NCBI GenBank assembly: GCA_039619475.1
Contig: CM077115.1
Span: forward strand, 223,619,291 to 223,683,290
DNA from: Icerya purchasi
Taxonomy: Eukaryota; Arthropoda; Insecta; Hemiptera; Monophlebidae
Reading direction: 5' to 3'
Length of the DNA stretch: 64,000 nt
This document shows, in pieces, positions 22,707 through 36,863 of the stretch. Positions within the stretch are counted from its first letter, which is position 1. The number at the start of each line of letters is the position of its first letter. The translations under genes were made by a program, and so were the position numbers. The notes below the pieces were generated by a model. The model had not been told where the DNA came from. It was given only the letters and a program-made list of their open reading frames with translations, and searched no databases.

Positions 22707-25700
22707 TACTACTGTTTTCCGACCAATTCGTCATCTGTTTGTTCTTGAATGAGCTTGCTCGTTTCTTTTTTTTTTGTGGGAAGTTTATTTATGGGTCACA
22801 AAGGGATCACAAAGAAATTTCGTCCCGTTTTTATTTATAATCTACACAGCAAAGAGTAGACTAGACGTTTCGAAATTAGATGAAAACCTTCCCAATATTC
22901 CGCTATTAAATTAAATATACACAATAAATATGAATTAATTAACGCGAAACTGTATATTAAAATTTACAGATTCGCAAAATTATGTAAATTATTTAAAACT
23001 AATAAACACCTTTTCCTTTTTTAATTTAATAAAAATCATCTCCGTTTTACGAGATAATGTGATATTTAACTTCCTCATTTCTTCGCATTTTTTCTTCCAG
23101 TTTTTTATGACGAGGAAAACGTTGAAAAGAAATACTTTCCGATGACTCTGAAGGTGAAATTAAATTTTTCAAAGATCTAGTAATAAAAATGCCTAGTGCT
23201 TTTCACGGAAGTCCGTCCCCCAGGTAGTAAATAAAGCAAAACGGTTTTTCGTTTTATAATAACGAAGAGAAATATATTAATTACGGCGCCACTTTCGTAA
23301 AATCAAATAGAACCGCTACAATGCGTTATCATCGGTGGACTTAAACTAAATCCTATTTTGAAAGTACTAAGACAATTGGAAAGAAGTAATAGCCAACAAA
23401 GTAATCATTTTAAGAAAACCGCGTGAATTAGGAACAAATTGATCTAATCGGACAATATTTATTTCTACAGATGGAATTTTTTAAAAAAAATATATATATA
23501 TAGTTATTTGGCGCTGTCTATCATATAATACAGAAAAGTATAGTACCGTAGCCGAAATGTTACATTGAAGCCATGCGTGAAAAGTATTATTTGCGAAGAA
23601 TTATGTATTCGGTCACGAATATGAATCAAAAATAATAAGCATTCCCATCGAAAATTAATTGACATTTGACTCCGATGATACTGAAAAAATTACAGTTAGT
23701 AGAAAAAGCAAAACAGGTAAAAACAAGTATTAGGTGATGGACGCTTTAATCCTATAATACACCGGTATCTTACGTGAGAAGGCTATTGAGGGAAAATTGC
23801 CACAAGTTTGAAATTAACATCTTTCACAACATTAGACAAAAATTTTAAGTCAAATCGTCAAACAAAAAACGTTTCTTCGGATTGCGGAAGGAACTGGGGG
23901 CCACGGCAATGACAGGAAAACATGAGAGTTTAGTATTACGCATGAAGGAAATATCACCTCATTCGGATTTAATAATAAAATTAATTTAATCGAGTTGTGT
24001 TGTTCGCTGATGATATAGGAAAACGTTTCCTTAAATTGAGGTATTTATTTCAATTTATTAAATTGTAAATTAATTAATACTTATTTTTGTTTGTTAATAA
24101 GGGTAATTTATTTATTTGTATATGTATAAATTTAAAAAAAAAAAGAAGATTATAACACTTGCTAGTGTATATTCTTGTTGAATATTGTACCGTTCGGTAG
24201 ACATTTTTTCGCTAAGGAAAATCGGCCGCTTAATAAGTAATGGGTCTCGAATTAGACTTTATCAAAAAACAAAAAAAGAAACTCGCGGTCAAAATATGAA
24301 CGCGTTTTAACAAGAACAAGCTGCGGAATAGATGTTGTCCTTTCTACTTTCACCGTATATAATAATAATGTCGGTGAACTGTCTCGTAAGGGACGACAGC
24401 TTGCTTCGGTAATTCCACGACCAGCAGTGACCAGGAAAAAAGTGTGAGACAAAGAATAGAGGATCAAGGAGGCGCATAAATCTTCATCAATCACCTGCGA
24501 CGGTGTGTATGCGGAAAATGTGGTAAAGGGAGCAAAAAGGTAGAGAACTATCGGTGGGAAGAGAATCGACCAGAACGTGAAATTGCAAAATCCGCGGCCG
24601 AAATGAATCGCAATCTTGCGCACGAATTAGTACTATCGGCCGAATTAGCGCGCCCGCTACATAATTCGCCAAACGGAAAACTGTAATTTACCTATAGCGC
24701 CCGAAGCCGTTCAAAACAGTAACGACGGTCTGACACATAGACACACATAGACACATGCATACATTCTGTGGCCTGCCGGTCGACATACTTTTTTAATCAA
24801 ATTTATAATATTTAATTATAGGTTCGGCGGATTTTATTATAAATGACCGGTGAAGGCGATCGAATGCGCGGACCGGGCAACGACGCCATTAATCTTACAT
24901 GTTGCCGAAAGCCCCTTTAAAACCTGCACACCTTATTCTCTCTGCTGACTTATTAAAAGTAATAAGAACGTGCACCGTACTCGCTGCATCCTTACTTCTA
25001 TATTTAAAACTTTGACCCGAAACGGCTATTTATAGCTGACATTTTTTCCTCCCCACATTTCTCCTTTCGATATATTTTACTTTTTTAATTGAAGCGTCCG
25101 ATGATTCCGGACATGCCGCGGCGTTCAGGCGAGTTTCAGTTTTTGTTTTTGTTCCAGTTGACTTTTTTCCTGTTTTCGTCCGAATAAAAACCGTCATCCG
25201 ATTGTAGCCGGCTGACTGATAAGATCTTCACGTCGAAGAAGACGCGGAAAGAGTTGTCCGCGATCGGCAATGAAAAAGTTGTGGCTGCGACTATAGAAAG
25301 CGAGGTCATAAAAGTATCTAAAGGATCTGTGAAGACTTCAACAACTGCCGCGCAGCTAAAATAGGTTCCCTCGTGTGTGAAAAGGTGATCGTCCAACGAC
25401 CAACGGCTGTCGCTCTCTATGGTTTACTCTTCATCATTTAAATATGTACGCCTCAGTCGCGATTTACTGCTCGAGAATAAAATACCAGCCACACCGTTTC
25501 CAAACGGGGAAACAATAAAGCTGCTATAAATAGTAGCCGCTAAAAATCCAACTATGAATCCGAGCTGAATGGGATATTTAGGTAGCACGATGATATGTCG
25601 ACCGCTAATATACGCCTTGCTCGAGTAATATCTTCAGAGGTATTCGGAATATTTGAAGTAAGTGCAGTTATCTCCTTTCACCTGCGTCACCTTTAACGTT

Positions 25701-25805
25701 CGTTCGTTTAATAAAATATGTTTCATTTTCGTTATAATTCTACCTAGAGAAGTTACAGTTAAATTTGAAAGTATTTTAGGAACAATCCAATTAAATTTTT
25801 TATGA
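22707..25805. other. No gene recognised
   Basis: AT-rich unique-looking DNA with short poly-A and TA runs (23480-23502). The stretch 24540-25000 is less AT-rich and has no convincing ORF. It could be regulatory, but I can point to no specific element. Confidence 0.4.
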
Positions 25806-25807
25806 TC

Positions 25808-25836
25808 AATAATAATAATAATAATAATAATAATAG
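25808..25836. repeat. (AAT)n microsatellite
   Basis: About ten AAT units degrade rightwards into agtaatagtagcagtaa. Confidence 0.9.
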
Positions 25837-26448
25837 TAATAGTAGCAGTAACGTATACGTGCAAATTAATAGTTAGTTTCAGGTGTTTCTTAGTCAGCTT
25901 TGTTGTGCCATCTCTACATTTCAATTGTATCTTACATCTTTTCCTTATTTTACAATATACATTTCTATCTTGTTGTGTCGATTCAAATTCATAAGCACTA
26001 ACTGAAGTGTTGTTTCTCTGACTTTTTACATTCCCTCTGTGTGCTATATAATTTTCTCCTATTTTTGTCACTTGTCTTTCTTACTCAGTTATCATTTTTT
26101 AACATTTCACCTCGAGTTTCCAACCTTGATTAGTATAATTTTAATAATTTCCTTTCCCGTTTCTCGTGACTCATTTTCATTTTAATAACTATGATAATTA
26201 CGCCTCGTTGCTGGTCGAAGCATTTTATATCTTCAAATTGTAGTCATCGATTTAATAGCGTAATTGCGCTGAAATAATCTAATTAAATTTTGTAAATAAA
26301 AGTACGCGTTTCAAAACAAAAAAAAACAGAATAATAATGTAAATTAATGTAAATTAATGTAAAACAACGCAAAACGGAAAATATAATTTAGCAATATGTT
26401 AAGAATTTAGTAAATTAAAAAAAAAAACAATATGTGTTTGGGAGTCAC

Positions 26449-26925
26449 TTTTTTTTTTTTTTTTTTTTTTCAGGAGGGAAGACTCGTCAATAAAGGGGAC
26501 GACATTAACCCATATTTGACAGTAAAAAAAGACAACAAAAAACTAGATTATTCATTTTAATTCGTATACGGCCAGCTATATAGTCAGCAGGAGAAACAGC
26601 AGAAGGTGATGGTAATGAAAGAACTGATGCAGCATTATATTAAGTTTAAAGAATTTGAGAAAAAAAACGCTCAGATGATAGAGGAAAACATTCGAAAAGA
26701 ATGTGGTCAAAGTTACATTCTCAATTATCACTGGGTGGGGATGCACAGGACAATAAGGAGATTCTGTAAGTAAAAAACGATAGCGAGATGAAGGGAGGAG
26801 ACTATGATTGAAACGCAATTGATGTAAGGAAGAAATAATGTAGCGTCGCAAAGAAGGGAAGTTATGGAACCAGGGACACAAGATCGAAGAGAACGATGAA
26901 AGGAAAGTTAATTAGAAAAGGAGGA
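26449..26925 (-). pseudogene. Non-LTR retrotransposon 3' fragment (fragment C of the RT/RNase H family)
   Basis: Minus-strand text reads PWFHNFPSLRRYIISSLHQL, FNHSLLPSSRYRF and TESPYCPVHPHP. It matches the segment after RNase H in the 38.7-41.1 kb relic (LPPYSWFLLHSSLRRSD, FGHSMLPSSRFRF). The 3' end is marked by a 22-base T-run at 26449-26470, the poly(A) tail seen on the opposite strand. The adjoining gaagactcgtcaataaaggg resembles gggctcgtctaacaagggg at the 38.7-kb relic's 3' end. The fragment is 5'-truncated, as usual for LINE insertions. A second T-run (about 26932-26949) lies just beyond its 5' boundary. Confidence 0.7.
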
Positions 26926-27439
26926 AGAATTTTTTTTTTTTTTTTTTTAGAATATGAGTGTGAACAAAATTTAAAATTGTATTTCTTAGACATCAGGAGT
27001 TTATTGGAAACTCCGTAATCGTGGTTACATGAATTATTTCTGTAATCGCGATTATAGATTAAAAGTGATTCCGAAACAGATCGGTGTTTTAAAATTTATT
27101 AAATTTTTAATACTTAAAGAATAATTTCTGTTTCATGTTGTTTTAACTACTTGTAATTTATCTTGATATATAGAAAATGAACAATTTTAAAATTAATGAT
27201 AATAGTAAGTCGCATATTGTCCTAATTTACTCTCTATTTATATGACACTTTTTTTTTTACCATAACCGGCAGGCCATATCGATTTACTTTATTTCGGCAC
27301 CCATTTCTTTCCTTGTGACCATAATTATCCGATATTTCGGTTTTATGTGCTGATGAAAAGGCCTTTACCCCATGCGCACTTCCAAGCCATAATTATATCG
27401 AGTCGTAAAATCAACAAATCATCGAGTATTTCGATGGAA

Positions 27440-27985
27440 ATCACAATAATAACTTTTTTCCGGTTACTTTCTTCCTGCCTCTAATTTGTTACCCTCATGT
27501 AAAAAGTTTCATGCCAGACCTTGGTCGGATATCCACGCTGCATCATTTTCCAGCACTCTCTCCTTCTATCTGTTTGTTCTACCTAGTCTTCTATCTTATT
27601 CTTGGTTCCATAACTTTCCGGTATTCTGCCGCTTTGCTGTTGTCACCTACATTATACACGCTTGCTGTTCTTCCTCTCGTTTTCGTCATGGCTTAATACT
27701 TCTTCCAAAATGTCGTCCTCTTCATCCAAGTGATGAAGCCTTCTGTGACTCCAATCATACATATATTTTGAATGTTCATCTTTATATACCGAACGCTCTA
27801 TTTTACATTTTTGCATGCTGTCGCTCGGGCTTCCACTCCATATTGTGCTTCATACATCTTATCTTTGCCTATGACTTACATCATTTCAGCCCGCAGCGTA
27901 TTTACACTCTATCAGAATCTCTGTTTAACTGTCTGCTTTCCATAATGTTTCTCCGATGTCCTCCCAAACCAAAAAAAAAAAAAAA
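27440..27985 (+). pseudogene. Non-LTR retrotransposon 3' fragment (fragment D)
   Basis: The plus strand encodes SFSSTLSFYLFVLPSLLSYS, then RHGLILLPKCRPLHPSDEAF and CDSNHTYI. This parallels the HP-x-D-x-x-x-CDANHI zinc-finger-like tail seen in the other fragments of the family. It closes with CCTCCCAAACC and an A-run of about 18 bases at 27968-27985, the poly(A) tail. The open frame is fairly long (174 codons), but the product is only the tail of a dead element that is truncated on its 5' side. Confidence 0.65.
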
Positions 27986-28769
27986 AAAGAAGAAATTAAC
28001 TAGTCTATAGTATTTTTCTTGAATCTATTAAGCCCTTGGTTTATTACAAAAACGGCTAATTCACAAAAATATTGTACGGTTCTAAATTGGCCAGTTCAAA
28101 TAATAACTATATATTATCGCTTCCAAACCGTTTGAAAAGCCAAAATCAATCGCAACTCTATTAGAAGATTTCTAAAGGGAAAAGTTAAACGGTTATTAAA
28201 ATTTTCCTAGATTCCGATAAATCATAAGTTGCTAATAAAATGTAGTCTGATGCGAGTCTATGGCCACGCGGTGGTTATTTAGAAATAAAAAACAAAAAAA
28301 AAAAAAAAAAAAAAGTTCAAATCCATTATGTTATTTGCTCTTACAGAATAAAGAAAATACAAAAGTATCCCTTCAAATTTATCGTAATATTTTGTTATTA
28401 ATTCTTTATAGTATATAAATATGTTTTTGTTTACTCTATGAAATATTTTGAAGAAGTTTCGAGAGGGGTTTAAATCCCCATCCATCAAAATGTACCTCTC
28501 TTCGCGTATTCCTATACGGCCAACAGTCCGATACATCTTCACAGCTGCTTAGTTGATTCCTATTTGTTTTCTTATTCGTTTTTTAATTTAATTTTGTTCC
28601 AGTTAACCGAAAATGAACACCACACTAACCGAACGCAATGAAAATTGTTTACAATTAGATATTTACAAGAGCCGTGAAACAATATAAGTTAAATACGGCA
28701 GCTGATTAGTTTATTTCAGGCCGAGTATATACGAGCGGTGCGTTTACGGCCGAGAATCAATATTAAACG

Positions 28770-29492
28770 TAGTAATGGTTCGTTCGCGAACTGACTGTTC
28801 TTCGAGAACAGCTCCTAGATAAAAACCGTTCTAGAAAAGTGTTCTTGGGAAAAGTGTTCATCGGTTTTTAGCCGTTCTTTGAATACCAGAACTTTAAGCA
28901 AGATCTATGGCTAATAAGGCTAGAGAATCGAATCAACCTACAATTTTTCCGAATTTTCGGTGAGACACGACCGCACCGGGTTGTTTTTTGTTTTTTTTTC
29001 CCCCGTAAAATATTATAAACACATGTGTCGTCAAGTTCTATCAAACAAATATTAACGAAAATAATTAATTTAGGATATAAAAAAAGTTTCCACTTAAATA
29101 CCAGCAAAACTTTATTTATCTCAAAAAGTGGTATTAACAAATATTTCAGTAATACGACGGTTTTCTGCAACATAAAATTCATTATGTATATTTGCTAAGT
29201 TATTATCATTCGCCATCAGTACTGAAATGTTATCAAAAATAATTTACTAGATATAATTAATGAACATGATCGAATTTGGAAATAATTCGAATTTAAATAT
29301 TTACGTTATGCGTAGATGCGATTATTTCAATACCAGTAATAATAGAGAGTATCCGAATAATTCGATTATTTACATTTCCCTATTAAGAAATATCTGAATT
29401 TTTCGCGAGCATTGCCACTGGTCAAGGTTAGTTTGAGCCGAGAACGTTTTTCAAGAACCGTTCTTTGAAGAGAACGTTTTTTACCATCACTA
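28770..29492. mobile_element. Candidate hAT-like non-autonomous element rich in GTTCTT/AGAACG motifs
   Basis: The left end reads TAGTAATGGTTCGTTCGCGA and the right end, reverse-complemented, reads TAGTGATGGTAAAAAACGTT. Many GTTCTT, GAACGG and AAGAACCG motifs cluster within 130 bases of each end, a pattern like subterminal transposase-binding repeats. The flanking octamers attaaacg and attataag agree at six of eight positions. There is no transposase text inside. The termini match only over about nine bases, so this is a candidate and not a firm call. Confidence 0.45.
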
Positions 29493-29833
29493 ATTATAAG
29501 TTAGACAGTCAACAGACGCGGCGCTGGCTAGATGTCTTCCTGCTACCGCAACACTGCGTTCCGTCGAAGCGCTCAGATGCTACCTGGACGGCATATGTCA
29601 ATGACGAGCGTCGTCGGCGCTGATCAGATGTTTCCTCTCCGCAGCTTTCGCTATTTTTGCCGCTCAGTTTATATCAATCCGACTTTTTTGTCTCGTATTT
29701 TAATTCAATTAATGTGAACGTGTCGTCTAGTACTCACCATTTCATTATTATTTTACATAAGAAAAATTTGATTAACATTTTATTATTTTTATGTTTTTTC
29801 TTAGATTAAGTGAACTTTTTACATTTAACTGCA

Positions 29834-29864
<31 letters not shown>

Positions 29865-32800
29865 TATTGCGAATTTCTCTAGCGGAACTATGTCCGACTG
29901 TATAAAAACCATCGGATTATTCTTAATAGGTATACAATTTTAAACATTAATTAATAAATAAAATAATTATAGTTTGCCCAAAATGCTTTTATATAGCTTA
30001 CTCTGTTCCGGCAGTGTCCGCAGACAGACTGTATCATATCTCCCGATTTCTAATTAAGTTCGTCAAATAATTCACTCTAAAGCAAGGAGAAAATGTGTGC
30101 CTTTATCATTACGCAAACCAATATGTATATAATGTTTAATATACACCTTTTAGAAATTGAAACTAACGCGTGCGTGCTCGAAAAAAACCTTTCATCTTTA
30201 TAAATACGAAAAAATTGCCTTTTTCTTTATAAACACGTCCGTTACTCTCTCGTATAATGGACAAACTGCAAAACAGTTTTTTATAGGTGCGTCAACCGTA
30301 TGTGTACCTGTTTCGGGTACGTGACATTTATAGAGGGAAAGTGTGCATCGCGCTTCCCGACAGAACGGCTACGTCATTAAAGTTGCCTAAGCACGCGTAG
30401 TACGGCGTTTTTACTGTTCGCATGTAAACCTACATGACGTGCGGTGTATTTTTTTCTTTTCTTTCAACCATAAACGTTATAATCCGGTATATGTGAAATT
30501 TTACCAGTTCCAATGTGCAGTGGCGGGATATTATCCGCAAACGAAACATACGATGCTCACTGAAATATATGGTTTTTAAATTTCCGGTTTGTTTTTTCGG
30601 TCCAAATCCTTCTGATTTCCCGATAACTAGATTTGTACATAAAGAAGAATGGATTTTTTTTGTTACCACCATTGCTAATACTTGATCACCGTAGCGTATT
30701 TTATACGAATAAAACAGAACTGCGTAATTTATTCTAAAAGTACATTAAAAAATGCATTCATTTTTTAACGTTTCAAATGATCTTTTCTTATTTAAAAATA
30801 TCGTCGTTTTTGGCTGTTTTTACTTTTTTTCCCGGTTTTGCGACGGCGAATGGTTCGGTGGGCACCCTGATAAACCGGTTACACGTCACTGAAGTTGACT
30901 GACGTGCATTTCTTTTGAATCATAAAATTTAAAAATAACAAATCACCAACTTCATTTTCCGAAATTATTTTCACGGACACCCTCTGCTGATGTATAAGTA
31001 TAGATTTTTGTTTGTTTCGCAGTTCGAGAATACATCTCTGTTTTTCTATATTATTTACTAAAGACGGCGTCGCTTAAGCTAAGAGTGAGAAACTTATAAA
31101 TTATCGGTGTTCAATTGGTGTTTCCCATTAAAAATTTCTCATTAAAAATCTGTTTAAGCGCTTATTAGGACAGAAATTATTATTTACATTTATACGAAAT
31201 TAATAAATAATGCTATAAATAATCGAGAGGGTACATGGAAAAAAACAGTAATATGAGAAAAAGTAATTTGCAAAGGATTTTTTTCGCGATACCTTGAAAA
31301 ATTTCGTTTTCCGCATCGACGGATGAAATAAATTATTACTGTTAATTTTACATCGATTATTTATGAGGAAGGTAAAAAACCAAAAATTAACGCAATGACA
31401 AAAATCGTTTATAACTGCACCATCTTACTAAAAATCATCGGCCTTTTTAAAGCAATTTAAATGTAAAATATCTCTTTCCCCTTACACAACCGACTCGTTA
31501 TTTTACGGCGTTCTTTAATTACACCCCTATTCATTCATGTTACCACCGAGAATTATATTCGCTTAATTTTTTGCCGGCGAGTCTCCGATCCATGTTTATT
31601 TAAATATTAATAAGTGTCATAAATACGAATAAGCACAAATTCGAATGGGAGGTATATACAAAGAAAGAAGAAACACCGGATTAAGCATCTGATGAAAAAA
31701 ATTAGCTTTCATTTACTAAATGATAGTGAAAATTTCACCGTTAAACTCTTCATTCGCGGACATCAAATGAACTGGCTAAGGTATCAGTAGCGGCCGGGAA
31801 GTGTGTCGGTGCGGTACAAGTAGACACGTCAATTTCAGGATTAGTTTGATCCTGAACGTTACGCAGCAATCTGAATTCGGTTTTTTTAAAGAATTTTTTA
31901 TACCAACTGCGCGACGAGCGCGTAACTAAAAGAAACACAAGTAATTTCAAAAGCTACCTTTTTAATCACTAGTTTGTTTCTACACTTCGGCTGATAAATT
32001 ATGTCCCAAAATTTATGCAAACTTTACTCATATCTAATTGCGCGATAACGGAAAATCCAGAAACGATTAAATTAATTATACATGCATTATCATTTTGAAC
32101 CCCGTTCCACTAATGATTAGATTTACTCCTCCACCCATTTGTTTTTTTTTTTTCTTTTCATCTTTTTTGGGGGCGCCGAAAATTTCTCACATCGCCAATT
32201 CCCCCCGTCTGTTACTGTGAAAAAATCATCGTTGTTATTTTTCGAATACAAAAGTTCTCGTTATTACTCATCTAGATACATCGATTTAAAATATTACCTG
32301 TACACTAGCGTACGCGGTTGTTAATCAGTTTCGTAGTTCACTTTGAAGGTGGAGTCGCAACACTCGCTTCGTAAATCGAAGTATTCTTTCTTTTTCTTTT
32401 CCTTCCAATTACGAGACTAATTTCCTTTTCAAATCGCAGCTCGTCTTACCGTTTAGCCCTTTTCCTTGGCTCAACACAATGGGTCACTAGCGTTACCGTT
32501 ATTTCCTCCATAGTTCGCCGTCGGCTTAACTCATCCTACTTTACTCTTTCCTCCAATCCAGTCATCTCTATGAGATCTTCCAGACTGTAATTTCATTTGC
32601 GACACAAATCGTGTCCTACCGCTGCCCCATTATCTTCTCTTCTTAATCTTCTGAGTTCCTCCGTCTCGCTGTTTTTTAAAGCGCTTATTCCTCTTTTATT
32701 TCCAAGCTTCTCTAAAATTTTTTCCCAATATAACTTTTCCGTGTAAATTCCATTTGGCAATGAATTTACTTTTTTATTTTTTTCGGCATCTGCCATTCTT

Positions 32801-35800
32801 TCAGCAACACTTTTAAATATATCAAATTCATTTTTAGGATTTCTGAAATGTACGGAATTCTAGTAAGATGATTCGGAAACGACGAAAATATCAAGTTAAA
32901 ATAATAACTCACGAATAGCTTTACTTCCAAAAAAAATTGGATCATAAATCATAGTTAAAATTCTTTTTAAGACAACAACTTCGAGCTAACGAATTATCCT
33001 GGGCGTCTAAAAAACCAAAAAAAAACAAAACAAAAAAAAAAACGTTAAAAATATATAATAAGGAATTTAAAACGATCTCGAAAATCACCCTTAAAAAATC
33101 CACGATGACTCACCCCATCAGATAATTCTTTAAAAGTGAAATTCCAAATGCAAAACAAAACGCAAAAGCTCTTTTATTAAGTCAAAAAAAAAAAAAAAAT
33201 TAAGGGTAAAAATTTATTTAACCCAAAACAGCAAAAAAAAAGGGATGTTCACGTAATCAATAGTCCGAGTAACGGGAACCAAAACGTATCTCAAATATAT
33301 ACATAAAGAATCGCTTTATAAAAAATCTATAAGGGAGCGTCGAAAGCTCGGAACTTTTTTGAAAATTTTATTTTTTTTTCCGGGCATACATACATGTGAA
33401 GGCGCCGCTATTTATAGAGAACGAATACTCCTTAACGAAACTTTCCAAATAGGCGAAAAGTTCAAAGAAGCGTCTAATACGACGTGTAACACCCTTTTGC
33501 AGCGCGACAAATCAGATTACTTCGTATCGAATTTAGTATTACGTATGAATATAAATATTATGGTAATCTTTAACTTATACCTGATACATCATGTTTGACT
33601 GAACTTGTTTTATTTCAAAGCGTTCCTTCGAAACAAAAAATCAGTTTGAATTTGAAGGTGCGACAAATTACACTCGGCTAGTAAGCCCCAATCAAGGTTA
33701 TATAATAGAAGGTTTGAAAAATAACCAAGATGGGGATAAACGAAACAAGGTCAATTTTAAATATTGTCTTTTAAAATTTTTTCTCCGATTATTATTACCG
33801 TCTCCTGGTTGAATTTCGGTTTTTTTTTTTTTATTAAGACGTATGTAGAGTTATTTCTTAATTTTGTTGCCCCCCCTACCCCATTTTCACCTTTAGGCCA
33901 GTTAAAGTGTCCACACTTTATTCTAGCGGTATGCATCTATCGTACCGAAAATCGGGGTGAACTGTGGAACGGAACATCGGAAGAGATTGCCGACTTTTTA
34001 TGAGCGGCGAAACGCTCGGGGGTCTTTCTTGCGCCCCAAAAACAAATATAACGACGTCAAACTATCGATTTTTCCTTCAAACGGACCGACCAGATGCACG
34101 TGCGCCAGTTGCTCGAACGCGGGCCAACAACTCGTAAAAGAAATTCGATGCGGCTCATTAAAGAAATTGCAGACAACAACGCGGTCCAAACGAAATAACC
34201 AGTCGTTGGCGCCAATCGGTTTTACTTTTTTCTCGGTAAAACCATTAAATTTCAAGGACATCGCGACCATGTTTAACGAGAATTTTCTTCGGAAAAAGAG
34301 CGTAAATAAACGGCGAAAGAATATCGTTAATCGGCTGGAAAAAACCGCGCATATGCGAAGAAAATTAAGCCGTGAATCACGAAGAGACTGCCTCCTGGAA
34401 AAGAAAAAATAAATTAAATCACGAAAATATTAGCGCGGGAACTTTAACGAGATATTTCGATTAGTTGCGAATCATGCTACGATTTTGAACTTAACCGCGG
34501 CCTATGGTCTCGCAGCCGCCCGACACCCGTACAGCAGAACCGTCAATTCCTCAACGATGACCAAACTAACCTCCACAACTCTTACGCGACTTGGGAATGT
34601 CTTTCATTAGGCTGGGTCTCCGGTACGCGCCGAGAACAATTATAAATCAGTCGCAAATCACGTTCTCTCTGCTGCCGGCTATTTCGCGCCGCAAATAAGC
34701 GACCCCCGATTTTCGCTACTTCGTAATTCCTCGTGCGGGTGTTTTATAAAGCATTTTAAAACCTTAAAATTTCCTTTTTTTTTTTAGCTTCTTTCCCACT
34801 TAGTAAGATTGTAAGCTAAATGACGTAGCAACGAATAGTGGACACTTAACTTAGTTATATTTCAGTTTCGGCTGAGCGTCCCGAATCTCAGGTTATTAGG
34901 TGAACACATCTTCAGCCATTAAAAAGATATACACCACTGCCGTACATAAAATGCTTTAATACCTTTAAAAGGCTCCGTTGGCCAGGCGGCTAATTTCTAG
35001 CATATATTTAAGGAAAAGTCCCGAAAAAATGACCGAGGCCTATCGGATAATTTTAATCCTGTTTTTATTCAATTATTTTATGTGGTTACCCAAGGTAGAG
35101 AATTATAATATTTTACATCACCGGGGTGTACGTAGGCGCGCAAGCAGTCGCTCTCCTGTTATTCGGTCAGTCGATGATAGAGCGACGTCAAAATTTGTAA
35201 GCGAGACTGAAATTAATAAATGAAAAAGTGTGTTTTTGTTTTCGGCGCGGTTTACGAAATTGCAGCCTTAATGCGGTGGGTAATATAAAAACAGGAGAGA
35301 GAATACATTGAAACGTTAGCTCTTTTTCGTAATTTTATCGCAAGCACCCAAAAGTATAAATTGTGCAAAATTCTATATGTACTACCCCCTTAATGATTTC
35401 AAACTTAATTTTCCGAAAATTCGCAGAAATGGATCGCGTTAGAAACTGAAATGTAACAAATTAATCAGCCTTCACTATATATCTGAACCACCAACACGTT
35501 ATAATTTCACCATTAAGATAACCTCCGGAATGAAAGGACCCCCCCCCCCCCCCCCCCCATACGGGATCTAAAGCAGTCCGATTATTAACAGACCGATTAT
35601 AACCGAAGCTGGAGTTTTAAAACGCTATCTCTATGTGATATGAAAACCGGTGTTGAATTTTTGCTTTACATTTTTGAATTGCTTCTCTTTTTCGTCCGTC
35701 TACACACGTTTTATTCTGTTGATTTATTTCGGGAACGAAAAGAATAGTAACTGAATAGCCGATTCCGAGAGTCTACCGACGTAGTTTGCTCGCAGTTGCG

Positions 35801-36830
35801 TTCGACGAAAAAGGGGGAAATCGTCGCTGACGCCGGCGGGATATCTGGCGCCATAGCTGAAACACACACGGGGGAACGATGCTGCAAAAAAGTCAGAAAA
35901 CGGAACGGGAATTAATTTAATTAATAATGACAAGCGATAATTGAGCGCACTTTATTCGCTTAAACGTTACCTCCATCATTCGACATGCTGCAACAGTCAG
36001 CGCGTGCGATGGAAAATTAATCGGCCAACCAACAGCGACCGCTTCTAATGAGCACTACCACACTCTATCTTCAGCCGCGTACAGTAGAAAAACGAACCGA
36101 TAGACAGAATAACCACATCGCGTCCGGTTTCCTCGCTAAACCGCACAATACTAGAATGCCGGCGGTTTTTTCGAAACCGCAATCAACCGCGCCATTCTAC
36201 GTTTCCAGCAAACTACGCTGCCGAATGCGCGCGCGTTCCTGAATTCCGTTAGACTCGAATTCGACGCGCAGACGTTCATTCGGAGCCGGTCAACAAAACT
36301 TCTCTCCGTCCACTTTGGCTTAATCGCTATCGGTGTTGCCTAGAGCGAAGTTCTGTTTCAATGCTCTCTATGCGGAGAAGGAGTTTAGAAATAAAGAAAA
36401 ATTACTTTTTTTTTGACTGTGTTGCTTCAGACTTCCTCAGCTCTCAAATTTTGCCCAGCTACGACAGGAACTCAATTAATTCTGCTTTGGCGTGATGATT
36501 TTACTGTAAGATATGGCAGGCAAAGTATTTAAAAACGTTACTAATCTGAATGAGTATTATTCGCGATAAAAATGAAAAAAACGAACAAATTCGATACTGT
36601 AAAAGGAAATTTGAAAAAAAAAAAAAGACAAATAAGACAAGAGTAAAAATAAAATGATAAAGTTAAACTATTAATGAATTGCGTGAGTACGACTAAGAGA
36701 GATCCTGTTGTTGGCCAAAAGTGAAACATGGCGCACATAATACCTGGTGGTGATGGAATTCGGCTCGGTCTTGGAGAAAGACAAAGCGACCGAAGTTATA
36801 GATGTTTGGAGTCAGTCGTCTTCAGTCAAT
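29493..36830. other. Long gene-poor stretch; no gene recognised
   Basis: It holds (TA)n at 29833-29868, A- and T-runs (33002-33045, 33184-33198), and a 20-base C-run at 35539-35558. The minus strand at 32340-32820 reads charged text with a few stops (EELRRLRREDNGAAVGHD, SLEDLIEMTGLEERVK) that could be an ORF1 remnant. A 151-codon plus-strand ORF at 33957-34412 lies in a CpG-richer patch. It is arginine- and lysine-rich and matches nothing I know. The CpG-richer unique DNA at 34480-34740 and 35740-36320 could be regulatory. Confidence 0.4.
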
Positions 36831-36863
36831 ATGTCGTCCGTGGGAATAGTCTTCGCTTATCAA
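36831..36863 (+). CDS. Possible short first coding exon with a consensus donor
   Basis: An ATG at 36831 starts MSSVGIVFAYQ and runs directly into GTGAGT at 36864, a consensus 5' splice donor, leaving phase 0. The preceding bases contain two TCAGTC boxes (about 36812 and 36823) like the arthropod initiator, and the flank is less AT-rich than its surroundings. Against it, the peptide has only eleven residues, ATG plus GTGAGT can arise by chance, and no second exon was found. Treat it as a hint only. Confidence 0.18.

Noticed and set aside
33957..34412. 151-codon basic ORF as a possible gene
   Set aside because: No domain, splice context or codon bias supports it, and the opposite strand is also open for 90 codons.
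34972..35000. tRNA or SINE A-box-like string TGGCCAGGCGGC
   Set aside because: No matching B box (GGTTCGANTCC) lies within the following 80 bases, and no cloverleaf can be drawn.
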